Of a stretch of DNA of 64,000 nucleotides, positions 53,658 through 63,359 are shown piece by piece. Source of the DNA: Halobacteriovorax marinus SJ (GTDB lineage Bacteria; Bdellovibrionota; Bacteriovoracia; Bacteriovoracales; Bacteriovoracaceae); the NCBI RefSeq assembly GCF_000210915.2, contig NC_016620.1, positions 2,790,001 to 2,854,000 on the forward strand, in the 5' to 3' direction. The position numbers and the translations under genes are program-made. Under the pieces are notes generated by a model. That model saw only the letters and a program-made list of their open reading frames with translations, searched no databases and was not told where the DNA came from. How positions within the stretch are numbered: position 1 is the stretch's first letter; each line of letters begins with the position of its first letter.

Positions 53658-54650
53658 AAAAGTCATTATTAGAGTTAAGAGCATATATTTCATTTTCTCA
53701 CTCTCATCTAAATCAATTCTTCCACAAGAAATTGAAGAGTCATAACTAGCACTTGATACAGCACTGGTTGATGAAGAGACAAATGTATTAATTGAAGCGC
53801 TCGGAGAGGTTGAACCTGTTCCCGTTATAATTCCATCTCCATCGTCGTAGCGAATTCTTCCACTACCACCTTTTCCACCGTCATTATTTGTTGTAAAAGT
53901 TCCATCCCCTGCACTTCCACCATCAGCACTAACTGTCCCATTAATTCTTATATCACCAGAAGCCTGCAAAAAGACTGCTCCACCAGATCCGCCACCGCCG
54001 CCACCTGCACCACCAGAATGAGGAGTTCCTGCTCCTGTAGCAGCACCACCTCCACCAGCTCCACCACCAGAGCCTCCTAAGAAGATATTCTCAAAGTTTG
54101 ACTCTGGTCCATAACTAGATGAACCAGCAGCTCCTGCAGCAACTGCTCCCCCTAGATCGTCCTCTCCAGCTTCTCCATCATCGGGAAGAGTCTCCGTTCC
54201 ATAGCGGCCACCGCCACCACCACCTCCGCCGGCATCGCCAAAACCTAAGTGTGTTGCAACATCTCCACCTTTACCCTCTCCATCATTTCCACCACTTTGC
54301 CCGTCATTTCCAGAAGAAGAAATTGTAGGGCAACTTCCTCCTGCAAAACCTCCAGCTCCAGCGCTTCCAGCACTTGAACCAGCAACAGCACTTCCATTAC
54401 CGCCGTCTCCACCAACAAGGGAGAGATTTCCAGTAACTGTAACCGATGATGTTGATTTGATAATTAAGGCCTTTGATCCGGTAACTGAAATAGAAGAAAT
54501 AGAGACACTCGTACAATTGTAAGTATCTTTCACGTCAGTATCGAGTGCTACTGTGAAGTTACAGGCTCCATCACTTCCGTCGCCAAATTCAGCGCCCATC
54601 GCTCGAGGAGTTAAAATAATGAGAAATAGAAGGGCCCAAAAGCAGTGCAT
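53616..54650 (-). CDS. glycine-rich surface protein
   Basis: A 344-residue protein with a signal peptide (FLIILTPRAMGA), an N-terminal beta-rich part (VSISSISVTG), a central glycine-rich region (GGGGGGGG tracts and GAGGGGAATG, about 90-290) and a C-terminal membrane segment followed by Lys-Lys-Ala-His-His. That layout resembles secreted proteins held at the surface. GC rises here only because of Gly codons. The promoter is TTGTCA-N16-TATAAT with six bases to ATG 54650, predicted leaderless. The 3' end overlaps the FecR gene by 42 bases. Confidence 0.78.
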   Translation of the reverse strand: MHCFWALLFLIILTPRAMGAEFGDGSDGACNFTVALDTDVKDTYNCTSVSISSISVTGSKALIIKSTSSVTVTGNLSLVGGDGGNGSAVAGSSAGSAGAGGFAGGSCPTISSSGNDGQSGGNDGEGKGGDVATHLGFGDAGGGGGGGGRYGTETLPDDGEAGEDDLGGAVAAGAAGSSSYGPESNFENIFLGGSGGGAGGGGAATGAGTPHSGGAGGGGGGSGGAVFLQASGDIRINGTVSADGGSAGDGTFTTNNDGGKGGSGRIRYDDGDGIITGTGSTSPSASINTFVSSSTSAVSSASYDSSISCGRIDLDESEKMKYMLLTLIMTFSIAYIVSKKAHHI

Positions 54651-54656
54651 ATATCC

Positions 54657-54684
54657 ATTATAAGGAACCCTTCTACAATGACAA
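54657..54684 (-). promoter_or_regulatory. promoter of the glycine-rich gene
   Basis: On the minus strand, TTGTCA (54679-54684), a 16-base spacer, TATAAT (54657-54662), then six bases and the ATG at 54650. No ribosome site, so the message should start at or near the ATG. Confidence 0.8.
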
Positions 54685-54693
54685 GATATTAAC

Positions 54694-56433
54694 TTATTCT
54701 ACTTTTTCGACTCTAATTTGAGTATAGATTTCATCGTCACCAAAGCTTGCGGCGATCCCAAAACCAACTATAGTTCTAGTAACAGTACATCTATGTTGAA
54801 CCTGAAATGCACTCGCCTCAGTAACAGTTATAATTCCCATGAAATCTGAGTTCGACACACTTCCGTAACTAGTGTGAGATCTTTGAGTTGTCCCTATTAG
54901 AACATTCTCACCTGTTGTCATATTTACTAATTTTGATTTATGAATATTATCAAAGTATCCCGGAACAACACCGTGAATATGATAAGTCCCTGGAGAGAGA
55001 TACATCTGATTACCAGAAACTGAAACAAAAGAATTATCTCCCTCAACAGTATTTAAATCTCTTGTTAGATAACTTCCCTCTGTACAGTCTCCACCGTGAG
55101 TTCCGTTTGGCTTAACATCTTTAACATAAGCAATTTTTCTTTGAACTCCTGTCTCTGGAATTAATGACGCTGCAATCTTTCCATCAGTCCCTACTTGAAC
55201 AATTTTCCCAGCGCTTGTACCTACATCAACACTAATTTCACCATTTCCATTCTCAATGGCACCTACGATACCAACACCTGAAGAGAGGTTTACATTAGCG
55301 TCTTCACCTTTATCACCCTTATCACCTTTCTCACCCTTTTCACCTTGAATACCTTGAGCTCCATCAGCTCCAGCAAGACCCTGTGGACCTTGAGGTCCTT
55401 GTGGCCCAATAGCACCAGCTAAACCTTGCGGTCCTTGAGCACCAACTTCCCCTTGTGGGCCTTGGATTCCCTGAGGCCCCTGTGGTCCCATTTCTCCTTG
55501 CTCCCCTTTCTCTCCACGCTCACCTTGGTCACCCTTATCGCCTTTTGCTCCAGCAACACCAGCAACACCTTGAATCCCCTGAGGACCTTGTGGACCTACA
55601 TCACCTTTGTCGCCTTTATCACCTTTATCGCCCTTATCCCCTTTCTCACCTTTTGCTCCGGCAGCACCTGCAAGCCCTTGTGGCCCTTGCGGACCAGCTG
55701 GTCCAACTTCACCTTGTATACCTTGAAGACCTTGAGCTCCTGGCGCACCAGCAATACCTTGTGGTCCTTGTTCTCCAGCTTCACCTTGGAGACCTCTTGG
55801 TCCCATTTCACCTTGAGGACCTTGAATCCCCTGAGGGCCCATTTCACCTTGGTCTCCCTTATCTCCCTTTTCACCTTGAGTTCCCTCTGGCATATCAGTC
55901 GGCACCCAAAGGTTTCCATCAAACTGAAGAATCTGCCCAACAACAGGACTTATTCCTTCAAACTCGATTCCTTCAACTTCACTTACAGCTTCCTCTACTA
56001 AGAAGTTTGCTGTTATTGAAAAATTTCTACTTGTAAAAAATGTTCTTCCCTCTAATCTCAATGTTATTTGATCAAAAACTTCTCTAACCTTTCTACTATC
56101 ATAACCATCACTACAACTATCTAAATAGAGCTTATAATCACTGGTTAGAAGTTGTGCTAACGGAAGTCTTTTAGGCGAGTACAAACATGAAACACTATTG
56201 TCGAGGTCTACAAAAACTTTATACTTACCTAGGGTTCCACGAGCGTTCTTCATTCTTATATAGCGTGGAATCTGGACTAAACCTTGAATAGATAGAGAGT
56301 TTTCTGGAACCTTATAGCTTGCAGAGAGCGATACTCTCTCTTTATGAGCATGCCTCTTCTCTGACTTTCTCGCCTCTACTAAAGGAGCAACGAGCAAAGC
56401 AATAGCGATAAAATTTATCTTTAAAGATTTCAT
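54694..56433 (-). CDS. collagen-like surface protein
   Basis: A 579-residue exported protein (start ATG 56433; signal [13 protein letters not shown]). After an N-terminal beta-rich part of about 180 residues it has 65 uninterrupted Gly-X-Y triplets (about 184-378), rich in GPQ, GDK, GEK and GIQ. A C-terminal globular part follows ([47 protein letters not shown]) that resembles C1q-like or phage-tail trimerisation domains. Such proteins form trimeric rods on the cell surface. No hydroxylase is needed by bacterial versions. Confidence 0.9.
   Translation of the reverse strand: MKSLKINFIAIALLVAPLVEARKSEKRHAHKERVSLSASYKVPENSLSIQGLVQIPRYIRMKNARGTLGKYKVFVDLDNSVSCLYSPKRLPLAQLLTSDYKLYLDSCSDGYDSRKVREVFDQITLRLEGRTFFTSRNFSITANFLVEEAVSEVEGIEFEGISPVVGQILQFDGNLWVPTDMPEGTQGEKGDKGDQGEMGPQGIQGPQGEMGPRGLQGEAGEQGPQGIAGAPGAQGLQGIQGEVGPAGPQGPQGLAGAAGAKGEKGDKGDKGDKGDKGDVGPQGPQGIQGVAGVAGAKGDKGDQGERGEKGEQGEMGPQGPQGIQGPQGEVGAQGPQGLAGAIGPQGPQGPQGLAGADGAQGIQGEKGEKGDKGDKGEDANVNLSSGVGIVGAIENGNGEISVDVGTSAGKIVQVGTDGKIAASLIPETGVQRKIAYVKDVKPNGTHGGDCTEGSYLTRDLNTVEGDNSFVSVSGNQMYLSPGTYHIHGVVPGYFDNIHKSKLVNMTTGENVLIGTTQRSHTSYGSVSNSDFMGIITVTEASAFQVQHRCTVTRTIVGFGIAASFGDDEIYTQIRVEKVE
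55300..55884. repeat. Gly-X-Y repeat DNA of the collagen-like gene
   Basis: 585 bases encoding 65 perfect collagen triplets on the minus strand, with near-identical 9- and 18-base units (for example four GDK triplets in a row around 55610-55640). The opposite strand has long open frames here, but these are a by-product of the Gly-X-Y codon pattern and not genes. Confidence 0.9.
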
Positions 56434-56722
56434 AAAACATCCAACGTGCAATTGTTAATTAATTGAGTACTATTGTAGGCCAATTAATAAGATTTCTTAT
56501 GAATTTAAAGAATTCTAATAGTTAATTCCTTTAACCGACTGATAATTCGAATTTTAATTTAATATATTCAATAAACTTAATTTCAACGTCTTATTTGATA
56601 GTAGCGACTATTATTGGCAGTTAAAGAATAAAAACCAACTAACAATATATCCCAATAATATATTTCTCATTTTCAGCTATTATAGGCTAAGCAAGTAAAC
56701 AAAATTAACCGAGTAGTAGAGC

Positions 56723-57526
56723 ATGGATGAATTTGAAATTGAATTAAAACAATCTACCTTAAATGAACTTGAAGATACTCTATCTGACCTTATTGATTAT
56801 TTGCAAAGTAACGAGTTTCACTTACTAGACCTAGATGAATTATTCAGAGCTGCCCATAGCCTAAAGGGCAATTCCAAAGCAGCCGACTTTGACTCCATAG
56901 CAAAGGTAACCCACCAACTTGAAGACCTACTTATTAATAGAAAAGATTCTTCAAAAGAAATGACGAGTAAGTTCTACGACTTACTCCTTACTTATAGTGA
57001 ACATATTCAAAGCTCAATCGAACAATTAAAGGGAGACATTTCGCTTATGCCAAATCTAGATGAACTACAAAATCAAATTGAGAGCTTTGAAGATTCTACA
57101 ACAGAAGAGTCCTCACCAAAGAAAGCCGAAGTCAAAGGTCTTAAAAAGCTCCTCCTAGTAGATGACGATATAGATATCTATACAATAGTTAATAAATATC
57201 TAAACGATAAATTTGAAATTGATTATGTATCAAATGCTGTTCAAGCCATTGAAGATTGTAAACTTGAAGATTATGATCTCATCATCTGTGACTACAAGAT
57301 GCCAGTAATGAATGGACAAGAATTTGCCCTCTACCTTAGACAAGGATCATCTAAGAATAAAGAAACTCCAATGATATTTTTAACAGCTTTTTCACCAAAG
57401 CTATTCAATCAAAAATCTATTTGGGAAGAAGTATTCTTTATGGATAAACCTATTCAAAAAAAGAAGCTACAATATTACGCCAAATGTGCACTACAGTCTT
57501 CTTATATAAAAGAGAAGGCCTCGTAG
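56723..57526 (+). CDS. Hpt-receiver phosphorelay protein
   Basis: A 267-residue protein with an N-terminal Hpt domain (His45 in AAHSLKGN) and a C-terminal receiver (about 142-260). The receiver has the acidic pair VDDDID, phospho-Asp in LIICDYKMP, Thr in FLTAF and Lys in MDKPIQ. It could pass phosphate between the kinases of the region and another regulator; no partner is fixed by the sequence. It has no ribosome site. Between 56452 and 56722 I see an AT-rich stretch with no gene. The convergent xdhC gene ends two bases away. Confidence 0.87.
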   Translation: MDEFEIELKQSTLNELEDTLSDLIDYLQSNEFHLLDLDELFRAAHSLKGNSKAADFDSIAKVTHQLEDLLINRKDSSKEMTSKFYDLLLTYSEHIQSSIEQLKGDISLMPNLDELQNQIESFEDSTTEESSPKKAEVKGLKKLLLVDDDIDIYTIVNKYLNDKFEIDYVSNAVQAIEDCKLEDYDLIICDYKMPVMNGQEFALYLRQGSSKNKETPMIFLTAFSPKLFNQKSIWEEVFFMDKPIQKKKLQYYAKCALQSSYIKEKAS

Positions 57527-57528
57527 GC

Positions 57529-58320
57529 TTAACTTCTCTTAGCTGTATTAAAGAATTTATCTTTAAACTCTAAGAGCTGAGCAATTATACTCATCGATAT
57601 CTCTGGAGGAGAATTATCTCCAATATTTGCTCCAAGAGGACAAATAAAGTCAAACTCAGTAACACCACACTCTTTGAGTTCCTTTTCCATATTATTTCTT
57701 TTTGCAATTGAGCCTATAACCCCAAGGAAAGGGAACTTAATTTTCTTTAATAGAATCTCTTTTAGAATTGGTAAATCTTTTCCATGCCCCATTGTCATGA
57801 GAACAACAAAACTATTCCTAGGAATTCTCTCAATATAATCTTGCATATTTTCAAGATGAACTAATTTAACTTCACTACTTATATCTTCAAACTTATCAAG
57901 CCATTCTCTTCTATTATCAACAATTGTTAAGTTACATTTTAACTTTACAAGAAAACGGCAAAGGCTCTGGGAAATATGACCGGCACCAAAAACAGTGATA
58001 TTCCAAGGATTGCGATTATAAACTTCAAAGAATATTGAGGCGACACCACCACAAGTCATCCCTATATCTTTTTGTAAGTTTATAGTAGAGAATAAAAAAC
58101 TCTCTACGTTTGACTCCCCTAGTAACTCAATTGATTTTTGAATTGTATAATTCTCTAGTTTGCCTCCACCAATAGTGCCTTCAATACTTCCATCGGGAAA
58201 AACTATAATCTTTGCCCCTTGATCCTGTGGAGCACTCCCTAGTGTATTAACTAAGGTTGCCACACAAAAGCATTTGCTCTCAGAATCTAAAGATGCAATT
58301 CGATGTACTATTCTACTCAT
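57529..58320 (-). CDS. xdhC: XdhC-family protein
   Basis: A 263-residue protein of the XdhC/CoxF family, which binds the molybdenum cofactor, helps its sulfuration and inserts it into xanthine dehydrogenase. Motifs are TLVNTLGSAPQDQGAKI, GTIGGGKLE, a Rossmann start VFGAGHISQSL and GVIGSIAKR near the end. It overlaps xdhB by eight bases and is the last gene of the xdh operon. Confidence 0.88.
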   Translation of the reverse strand: MSRIVHRIASLDSESKCFCVATLVNTLGSAPQDQGAKIIVFPDGSIEGTIGGGKLENYTIQKSIELLGESNVESFLFSTINLQKDIGMTCGGVASIFFEVYNRNPWNITVFGAGHISQSLCRFLVKLKCNLTIVDNRREWLDKFEDISSEVKLVHLENMQDYIERIPRNSFVVLMTMGHGKDLPILKEILLKKIKFPFLGVIGSIAKRNNMEKELKECGVTEFDFICPLGANIGDNSPPEISMSIIAQLLEFKDKFFNTAKRS

Positions 58321-60622
58321 CTAATAACGTCACAATCTCCTCACAAGTGGCGGGGAGTTTTAATTTTGAAGCATTCGAAGGATTTGCAAAGTAGAGAGCA
58401 TCCTTCACAGCATTCCACACGGAATTGCCAAGAAGAAATGGAGGTTCTCCCACAGCTTTAGAGCGATGAACACAAACATCATTTGTATTATTTTCAATTA
58501 GATCAATATTAAATTCTCTTGGAGTATCTTGAATACTTGGAATTTTATAAGTCGTTGGCGAATGAGAGAGGAGAACTCCTTTATCCGAATAAGTAAGATT
58601 TTCACTAGTCACCCAACCCATTCCTTGAATAAATGCTCCCGAAACTTGTCCCATATCAATACCAGGATTGATTGAGCGTCCAAGGTCCATTAATACATCC
58701 GCCCTTAGAACCTTTGTCTCTCCAGTAAAGCGATCAATAAGAACCTCACTTACAGCAAGTCCGTTAGTATAGTAATTGAACGCTTGTCCTTTTCCCTTAG
58801 CCTTATCAAAGCCAAGACCAGGAGTTTTATAAAACGCATAGTCTCCCATTGAAACTCTATTAAAGTAAGCTGTTGAGATCAACTCTTTGAAGTCTATCTC
58901 CTTCGATGTTTTAGTATCTCTGACTTTAGAATTTTCAAATACTATATGATCTAGTTCCTCAACAGAGTTTATCTCTATTTCATCAGCAGGAGAAATCTCT
59001 CCTTTTTGAAGAGTATTAAATACACTTGCCAGTCTTTGCTTAATTTTATTACAAGCAATCAGAGTGGCCATTCCATTTAAGTCCGATCCACTAGAAGCAG
59101 CCGTTGGTGAAGTATTGTGATTCTTCTCTGTTGAAGTTGGCATAACTTGAACAAGACTCGCATCTATGCCAAAAGCATTGGCGGCGATTTGTTGAATCTT
59201 AGTATTCACCCCTTGTCCCATCTCTGTTGCTCCAGTAGAAACTTGCACCGTTCCATCTAGATGTAGATTTACAAGAGCATTGGCCTGATTTAAGAATCTA
59301 GCTGTAAAAGCAATTCCAAATTTAGTTCCAGTTAGAGCTAAACCTTTTACGTGAGTCGCAGAGTTCTTATTAAACTCTTCAATCTCTTCTCTTCTTTTTA
59401 AATAATTCGACGACTCTTTTATCTTTTCCATTAATTCAGGAAGAGTATTATTATCAACAATCTGCCCATAAGGAGTTGTTAATTTATCCCCTTGATAAAT
59501 ATTTTTCTCTCTTATCTCCAGAGAATCTTTCTTTAGAAAGTGAGCAATCTCTTCGATGACACTCTCAATAGTAGCGTTACCCTGTGGTCCACCAAATCCT
59601 CTAAAAGCAGTATTTGAATGTATATTCGTTTTGCAAACACGGCCTAAGATTTCAACATTTGGAATATAGTAGCATCCATCACTGTGGAGCATGGCCCTCT
59701 CAAGTATAGATTCTGATAAGTCAGTGTAGGCTCCTCCATTAGAGAATAATCGAATTCTATAGCCTAGGATCTTACCTTCTTTATCAAAGGCCACTTTCCA
59801 AAAATTCTTAAATGGATGTCTCTTACCAGTAATCTTCATATCATCGTCTTTACTGATAATAAGTCGAGCTGGTCTCTTTAATTTCTTCGCACAGAGACCA
59901 ACAAGAGAAGCAAAAGGAGCTGCCTGAGATTCTTTACCTCCAAATCCTCCACCCATTCTTTTAACAACACAAACAACCTGGTGGTAGCTTAAACCTAGTG
60001 ATTGTGCCACTACGTGCTGAGTCTCACTTGGGTGCTGCGAAGATGAATGAACTTCAATTTGATTATTCTCTAGTGGTATTGCCGCACAGGCATGACTTTC
60101 TAAATAGAAATGTTCCTGTCCACCATTTTCAAAAAAACCTTCTAAGGTATGTTCTGCATTTGAAAAAGATTCTTCTACATTACCTCGAGCAATTTTCTTT
60201 TCATCTGAAAGAAAATCCTCTCTATCTATTGCTTCTTGTAAACTAAGAATAGGCTCTATTTCTTCAACTTCAATTTGGATAAGCTGCTTGGCCTTCTCAA
60301 TTGCCTTATAGTTTTCAGCAGCAATTACACATACAGGCTCGGATTCATATGAAATTATATCATCTACTAAAATAGGTTGCTCTTTTACAATGGCTCCCCA
60401 TCTATTACTTGCAAGATCTTTGTGAGTATATATTCCAAGTACACCTGGCACTTCAAGCGCCTTAGAGATATCTATATTCTTCAATCTCCCATGTGCAATA
60501 GGAGCACCCATTAGCCCACAAACAACTTCATTCTTCAAAAAGGCCCTATCGTCAATAAAGATAGACTCTCCACTGACGTGAGTTACTGCTGAATCGTGAG
60601 GAATATTTTTACCGACAGTCAT
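58313..60622 (-). CDS. xdhB: xanthine dehydrogenase, molybdopterin-binding subunit
   Basis: A 769-residue large subunit that oxidises hypoxanthine and xanthine to urate. Molybdopterin-binding motifs are GGGFGGKE, AFRGFGGPQG and TGATEMGQGVNTK. The catalytic Glu is Glu726 in VGEPPFLLGNS. The start is coupled to xdhA (one-base overlap, TAATG). Together with xdhA and xdhC this is a complete set for the enzyme, though no purine-transport gene is next to it. Confidence 0.94.
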   Translation of the reverse strand: MTVGKNIPHDSAVTHVSGESIFIDDRAFLKNEVVCGLMGAPIAHGRLKNIDISKALEVPGVLGIYTHKDLASNRWGAIVKEQPILVDDIISYESEPVCVIAAENYKAIEKAKQLIQIEVEEIEPILSLQEAIDREDFLSDEKKIARGNVEESFSNAEHTLEGFFENGGQEHFYLESHACAAIPLENNQIEVHSSSQHPSETQHVVAQSLGLSYHQVVCVVKRMGGGFGGKESQAAPFASLVGLCAKKLKRPARLIISKDDDMKITGKRHPFKNFWKVAFDKEGKILGYRIRLFSNGGAYTDLSESILERAMLHSDGCYYIPNVEILGRVCKTNIHSNTAFRGFGGPQGNATIESVIEEIAHFLKKDSLEIREKNIYQGDKLTTPYGQIVDNNTLPELMEKIKESSNYLKRREEIEEFNKNSATHVKGLALTGTKFGIAFTARFLNQANALVNLHLDGTVQVSTGATEMGQGVNTKIQQIAANAFGIDASLVQVMPTSTEKNHNTSPTAASSGSDLNGMATLIACNKIKQRLASVFNTLQKGEISPADEIEINSVEELDHIVFENSKVRDTKTSKEIDFKELISTAYFNRVSMGDYAFYKTPGLGFDKAKGKGQAFNYYTNGLAVSEVLIDRFTGETKVLRADVLMDLGRSINPGIDMGQVSGAFIQGMGWVTSENLTYSDKGVLLSHSPTTYKIPSIQDTPREFNIDLIENNTNDVCVHRSKAVGEPPFLLGNSVWNAVKDALYFANPSNASKLKLPATCEEIVTLLDE

Positions 60623-62076
60623 TACTTCCCCCCTCTAGAAATATTTAAACTCTCTTCAGCGTAAAACTTCAAGAGCATATTCTTACTTAGAATTCTTCTA
60701 AAATTTGCAGTACCTCTTACATCATCAATTGGTGTGACTTCTTTTTTCAAAATCATACTTGCCGATTCAAAGGCACTCTTATTAAAAGTTTTACCTTTAA
60801 GCTCATTCTCAGTCTGCTCAACTCTCATCACAACAGGACCGACACCGCCGACTGCAATTTGGATATCCTCTATCTTATCTTCATTAACTTTAAACTTACT
60901 CGCAAAAGTTACAATTGAGATATCCATATCTTTTCTATTACTAGTTTTATAGAGTTTAACTTTTTCTCCCTCATCAAGAAGAGGTATTGAAACTCCTTTT
61001 ATAAATTCGTCGTCCTTCATATCTAACTTCTTGTAGCCTTGATAAAAGTCATTAATATTAACAACTCTCTCTCCTTGGCTTCCGATTAAGATAATTTTCG
61101 CATTCATCACCATAAGAAATGGAATTGAATCACCTATAGGAGAAGCGTTTGCGATATTCCCAACAAGAGTTGCTCTATTTTTAATTTGAGGTGAAGCAAA
61201 AATATGGATCATGTGAGTAAACTCATAAAGTTCATCACGAAGCTCTTGTTCTATCTTGTGAAGATTTACTCTTGCTCCAATGAAAACCTCACCCTCACCT
61301 TTAATGATCTGATTCATTTCTTCTATATTATGAAGGCCTAAAAGAGAGCTTGGATCATAGCCTCTCTTATTATAGAGAACACCTAAATCACTAGCACCAG
61401 AGATTAAAACACAGTCATCACCTCTTACATGCTCAATTGCATCAGATAACTTTGTAGGCAGGTAGACTTCATTCGTCTCACTCTTAACCCTAGTCGCTTT
61501 TGCAATATCACTTCTTAAGTTCTTTAGTATTTCAGCTGAATCATACTTCGATGTTAAAGGCTCAAACTTCGCCATATCTATATTAAGACCAGCTTCAATA
61601 ATTGACTTATATCCAGTGCAACGACAAAGGTTTCCAGTGAGAGCATTTTTAACTTTCTTCTCTGTAAACTTCTTTCCAGAACTCGCACTAGCTTCAGCTC
61701 CAGCATTAAGAGCACACACAAAACCTGGAGTACAAAAACCGCACTGAGCTCCATGATTATCAACCATGGACTTTTGCACTTCGTTTAACTCATCTCCATT
61801 CTTAAGTCCCTCAACAGTCACGATATGACATCCATCGAGAATATGCATGAATGATATACATGAATTCACTGGTACATATTCGAAGTCTCCATCCTTTAAA
61901 GAGCGAGCATTGCCAATGAGAACTGTACAAGCTCCACAATCTCCCTCGGCACAAACAACTTTTGTTCCTACAAGCCCTCGCTCATATCTCAAATAATCAG
62001 ATAAAGTCATAAATGCATGGTCGCCCTTAATTTGACGAGGCTCCCCATTTATATAAATCGATATATAATCTCTCAT
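60622..62076 (-). CDS. xdhA: xanthine dehydrogenase, iron-sulfur/FAD subunit
   Basis: A 484-residue subunit. The N-terminal 2Fe-2S cluster residues are Cys42, Cys47, Cys50 and Cys73; the second cluster uses Cys112, Cys115, Cys151 and Cys153 (CGFCTPG, CRCTGY). The FAD domain follows (about 200-370; NIANASPIGDS near the flavin). Electrons pass from the molybdenum site through the clusters to FAD and NAD. First gene of the operon; ATG 62076 has CGGAG. Confidence 0.94.
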   Translation of the reverse strand: MRDYISIYINGEPRQIKGDHAFMTLSDYLRYERGLVGTKVVCAEGDCGACTVLIGNARSLKDGDFEYVPVNSCISFMHILDGCHIVTVEGLKNGDELNEVQKSMVDNHGAQCGFCTPGFVCALNAGAEASASSGKKFTEKKVKNALTGNLCRCTGYKSIIEAGLNIDMAKFEPLTSKYDSAEILKNLRSDIAKATRVKSETNEVYLPTKLSDAIEHVRGDDCVLISGASDLGVLYNKRGYDPSSLLGLHNIEEMNQIIKGEGEVFIGARVNLHKIEQELRDELYEFTHMIHIFASPQIKNRATLVGNIANASPIGDSIPFLMVMNAKIILIGSQGERVVNINDFYQGYKKLDMKDDEFIKGVSIPLLDEGEKVKLYKTSNRKDMDISIVTFASKFKVNEDKIEDIQIAVGGVGPVVMRVEQTENELKGKTFNKSAFESASMILKKEVTPIDDVRGTANFRRILSKNMLLKFYAEESLNISRGGK

Positions 62077-62216
62077 TAATTTTCTCCGTATTTAAGAAGC
62101 TATTATCACATAAAAAGCATTCATTCGTTAATTACAATTTCTTCAATATACAGCTTCTAAAGATGCGCACTGCAATTTAACTTCACAAGAACTTAAACAT
62201 AGGATAAGTTTCTCTA

Positions 62217-62981
62217 ATGATTACTGATGAGGAAAACCTAACTCCACCTGAACCTATTGAAATTCTCTACCAAGATGAGCAAGTTGTAATTGTAACAAAG
62301 CCATCTGGCCTGCTTGTGCACCCTTACTGGAAAGAGACTAACGAGCGCGATAATTTAATGAGAAGAGTAAGGGATCAAATTGGTCAAAGGGTCTATCCTA
62401 TCCATCGATTGGATCGTCCAGTTTCGGGAGTTCTTTTATTTGGCCTAAATGGCGAAATCGTCAAAAGAATCCAAGAGCACTGGCATGACAAAACGAAAGT
62501 TCATAAAGAGTACTTGGCCCTCGTTTTTGGAGAGATTGAAAACGAAGGTGTCTTTGATTTTCAATTAACTAACGACAAGAAAATTAAGCAAGATGCACTA
62601 ACTAAGTACCGCCCTCTACAGTCGAGTGAACGCGCTACTTTAATGCAAATTACGATCGAGACAGGTAGAACTCACCAAATAAGAAGACACTTCTCTAGAT
62701 CTCGTCACCACCTTATTGGCGACACGAAACATGGAAAGGGAAATATTAATCGTTACTATAGAAGTGAGCACGACTTCAATAGAATCTTTCTACACTCATA
62801 TAGACTCAAATTAAATCTAGACTTTTTAAAGGTAGATATTGAATCCCCTCTTCCAAGTGAATTAACTGAATTATTAGATACGATAAAAATTGATTATAAG
62901 AATGTTCCTACTTGGAAAGAAGTGGCCCACAATCCACAAGAGGCTTCTTCTCCGTCCAAGGATCTCGAATCTTCTGACTAA
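62217..62981 (+). CDS. truC: tRNA pseudouridine synthase TruC-like
   Basis: A 254-residue pseudouridine synthase of the RsuA/RluA superfamily, resembling TruC (tRNA Psi65). The catalytic Asp66 is in HRLDRPVSG. The motif TIETGRTHQIRRHF and the C-terminal HSYRLKLNL are typical. It starts at ATG 62217; an AGGA lies 12 bases upstream. The last 74 bases lie opposite the convergent 62908 gene, an unusually long overlap. Confidence 0.88.
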   Translation: MITDEENLTPPEPIEILYQDEQVVIVTKPSGLLVHPYWKETNERDNLMRRVRDQIGQRVYPIHRLDRPVSGVLLFGLNGEIVKRIQEHWHDKTKVHKEYLALVFGEIENEGVFDFQLTNDKKIKQDALTKYRPLQSSERATLMQITIETGRTHQIRRHFSRSRHHLIGDTKHGKGNINRYYRSEHDFNRIFLHSYRLKLNLDFLKVDIESPLPSELTELLDTIKIDYKNVPTWKEVAHNPQEASSPSKDLESSD

Positions 62982-63357
62982 GATTTCCAGTATCCAATAA
63001 GGCCATATCTGGAAAAGATGCTTCTCGGTCATTACAATTATATTCCATCAGTGCTCTAATCTTTTTCAAGTGGCATGAGCTCTTACTGTATACGCTTACA
63101 ACTGAGTTATGAAGCTTCTTAGCATCTTTAAAATCTACTCTTTCAAGCTTATCATTGAATATATAAGTATTCTTAGGTCTATAGGCCTTTGTTAATTGAA
63201 CTCTCAATTCACAAGGAAATTTATCATTCTTAGTTTTCTTTTGAGAGAGAACCTCTCCCTCCACGCAAATAGCAGGTGGGTTGTGCGGATACTCACACAT
63301 AGCTTGTAGATTCCAACAAAAGAGAGAAATAATAAAAGACTTAAATAGAATTTTCAT
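62908..63357 (-). CDS. hypothetical secreted Cys-containing protein
   Basis: A 149-residue protein with a signal peptide (IISLFCWNLQA) and six Cys in the mature part (MCEY, AICVE, FPCEL, SSCHL, YNCND, VDCGP), so three disulfides are possible. Not recognised. It starts two bases after the preceding gene's stop with an AGG site. Its last 74 bases overlap the truC-like gene on the other strand. The Cys pattern supports it as real. Confidence 0.68.
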   Translation of the reverse strand: MKILFKSFIISLFCWNLQAMCEYPHNPPAICVEGEVLSQKKTKNDKFPCELRVQLTKAYRPKNTYIFNDKLERVDFKDAKKLHNSVVSVYSKSSCHLKKIRALMEYNCNDREASFPDMALLDTGNLSQKIRDPWTEKKPLVDCGPLLSK

Positions 63358-63359
63358 TC

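Noticed and set aside
53840-54450. GC-rich stretch as possible horizontally acquired DNA
   Set aside because: The higher GC is explained by glycine, alanine and serine codons of the glycine-rich gene; flanking base use is unchanged.
55426-56036. Long open frames on the plus strand opposite the collagen-like gene
   Set aside because: They arise from the reverse complement of Gly-X-Y codons, encode Leu/His/Thr-rich low-complexity sequence, and have no ribosome site; the minus-strand protein is clearly the real one.
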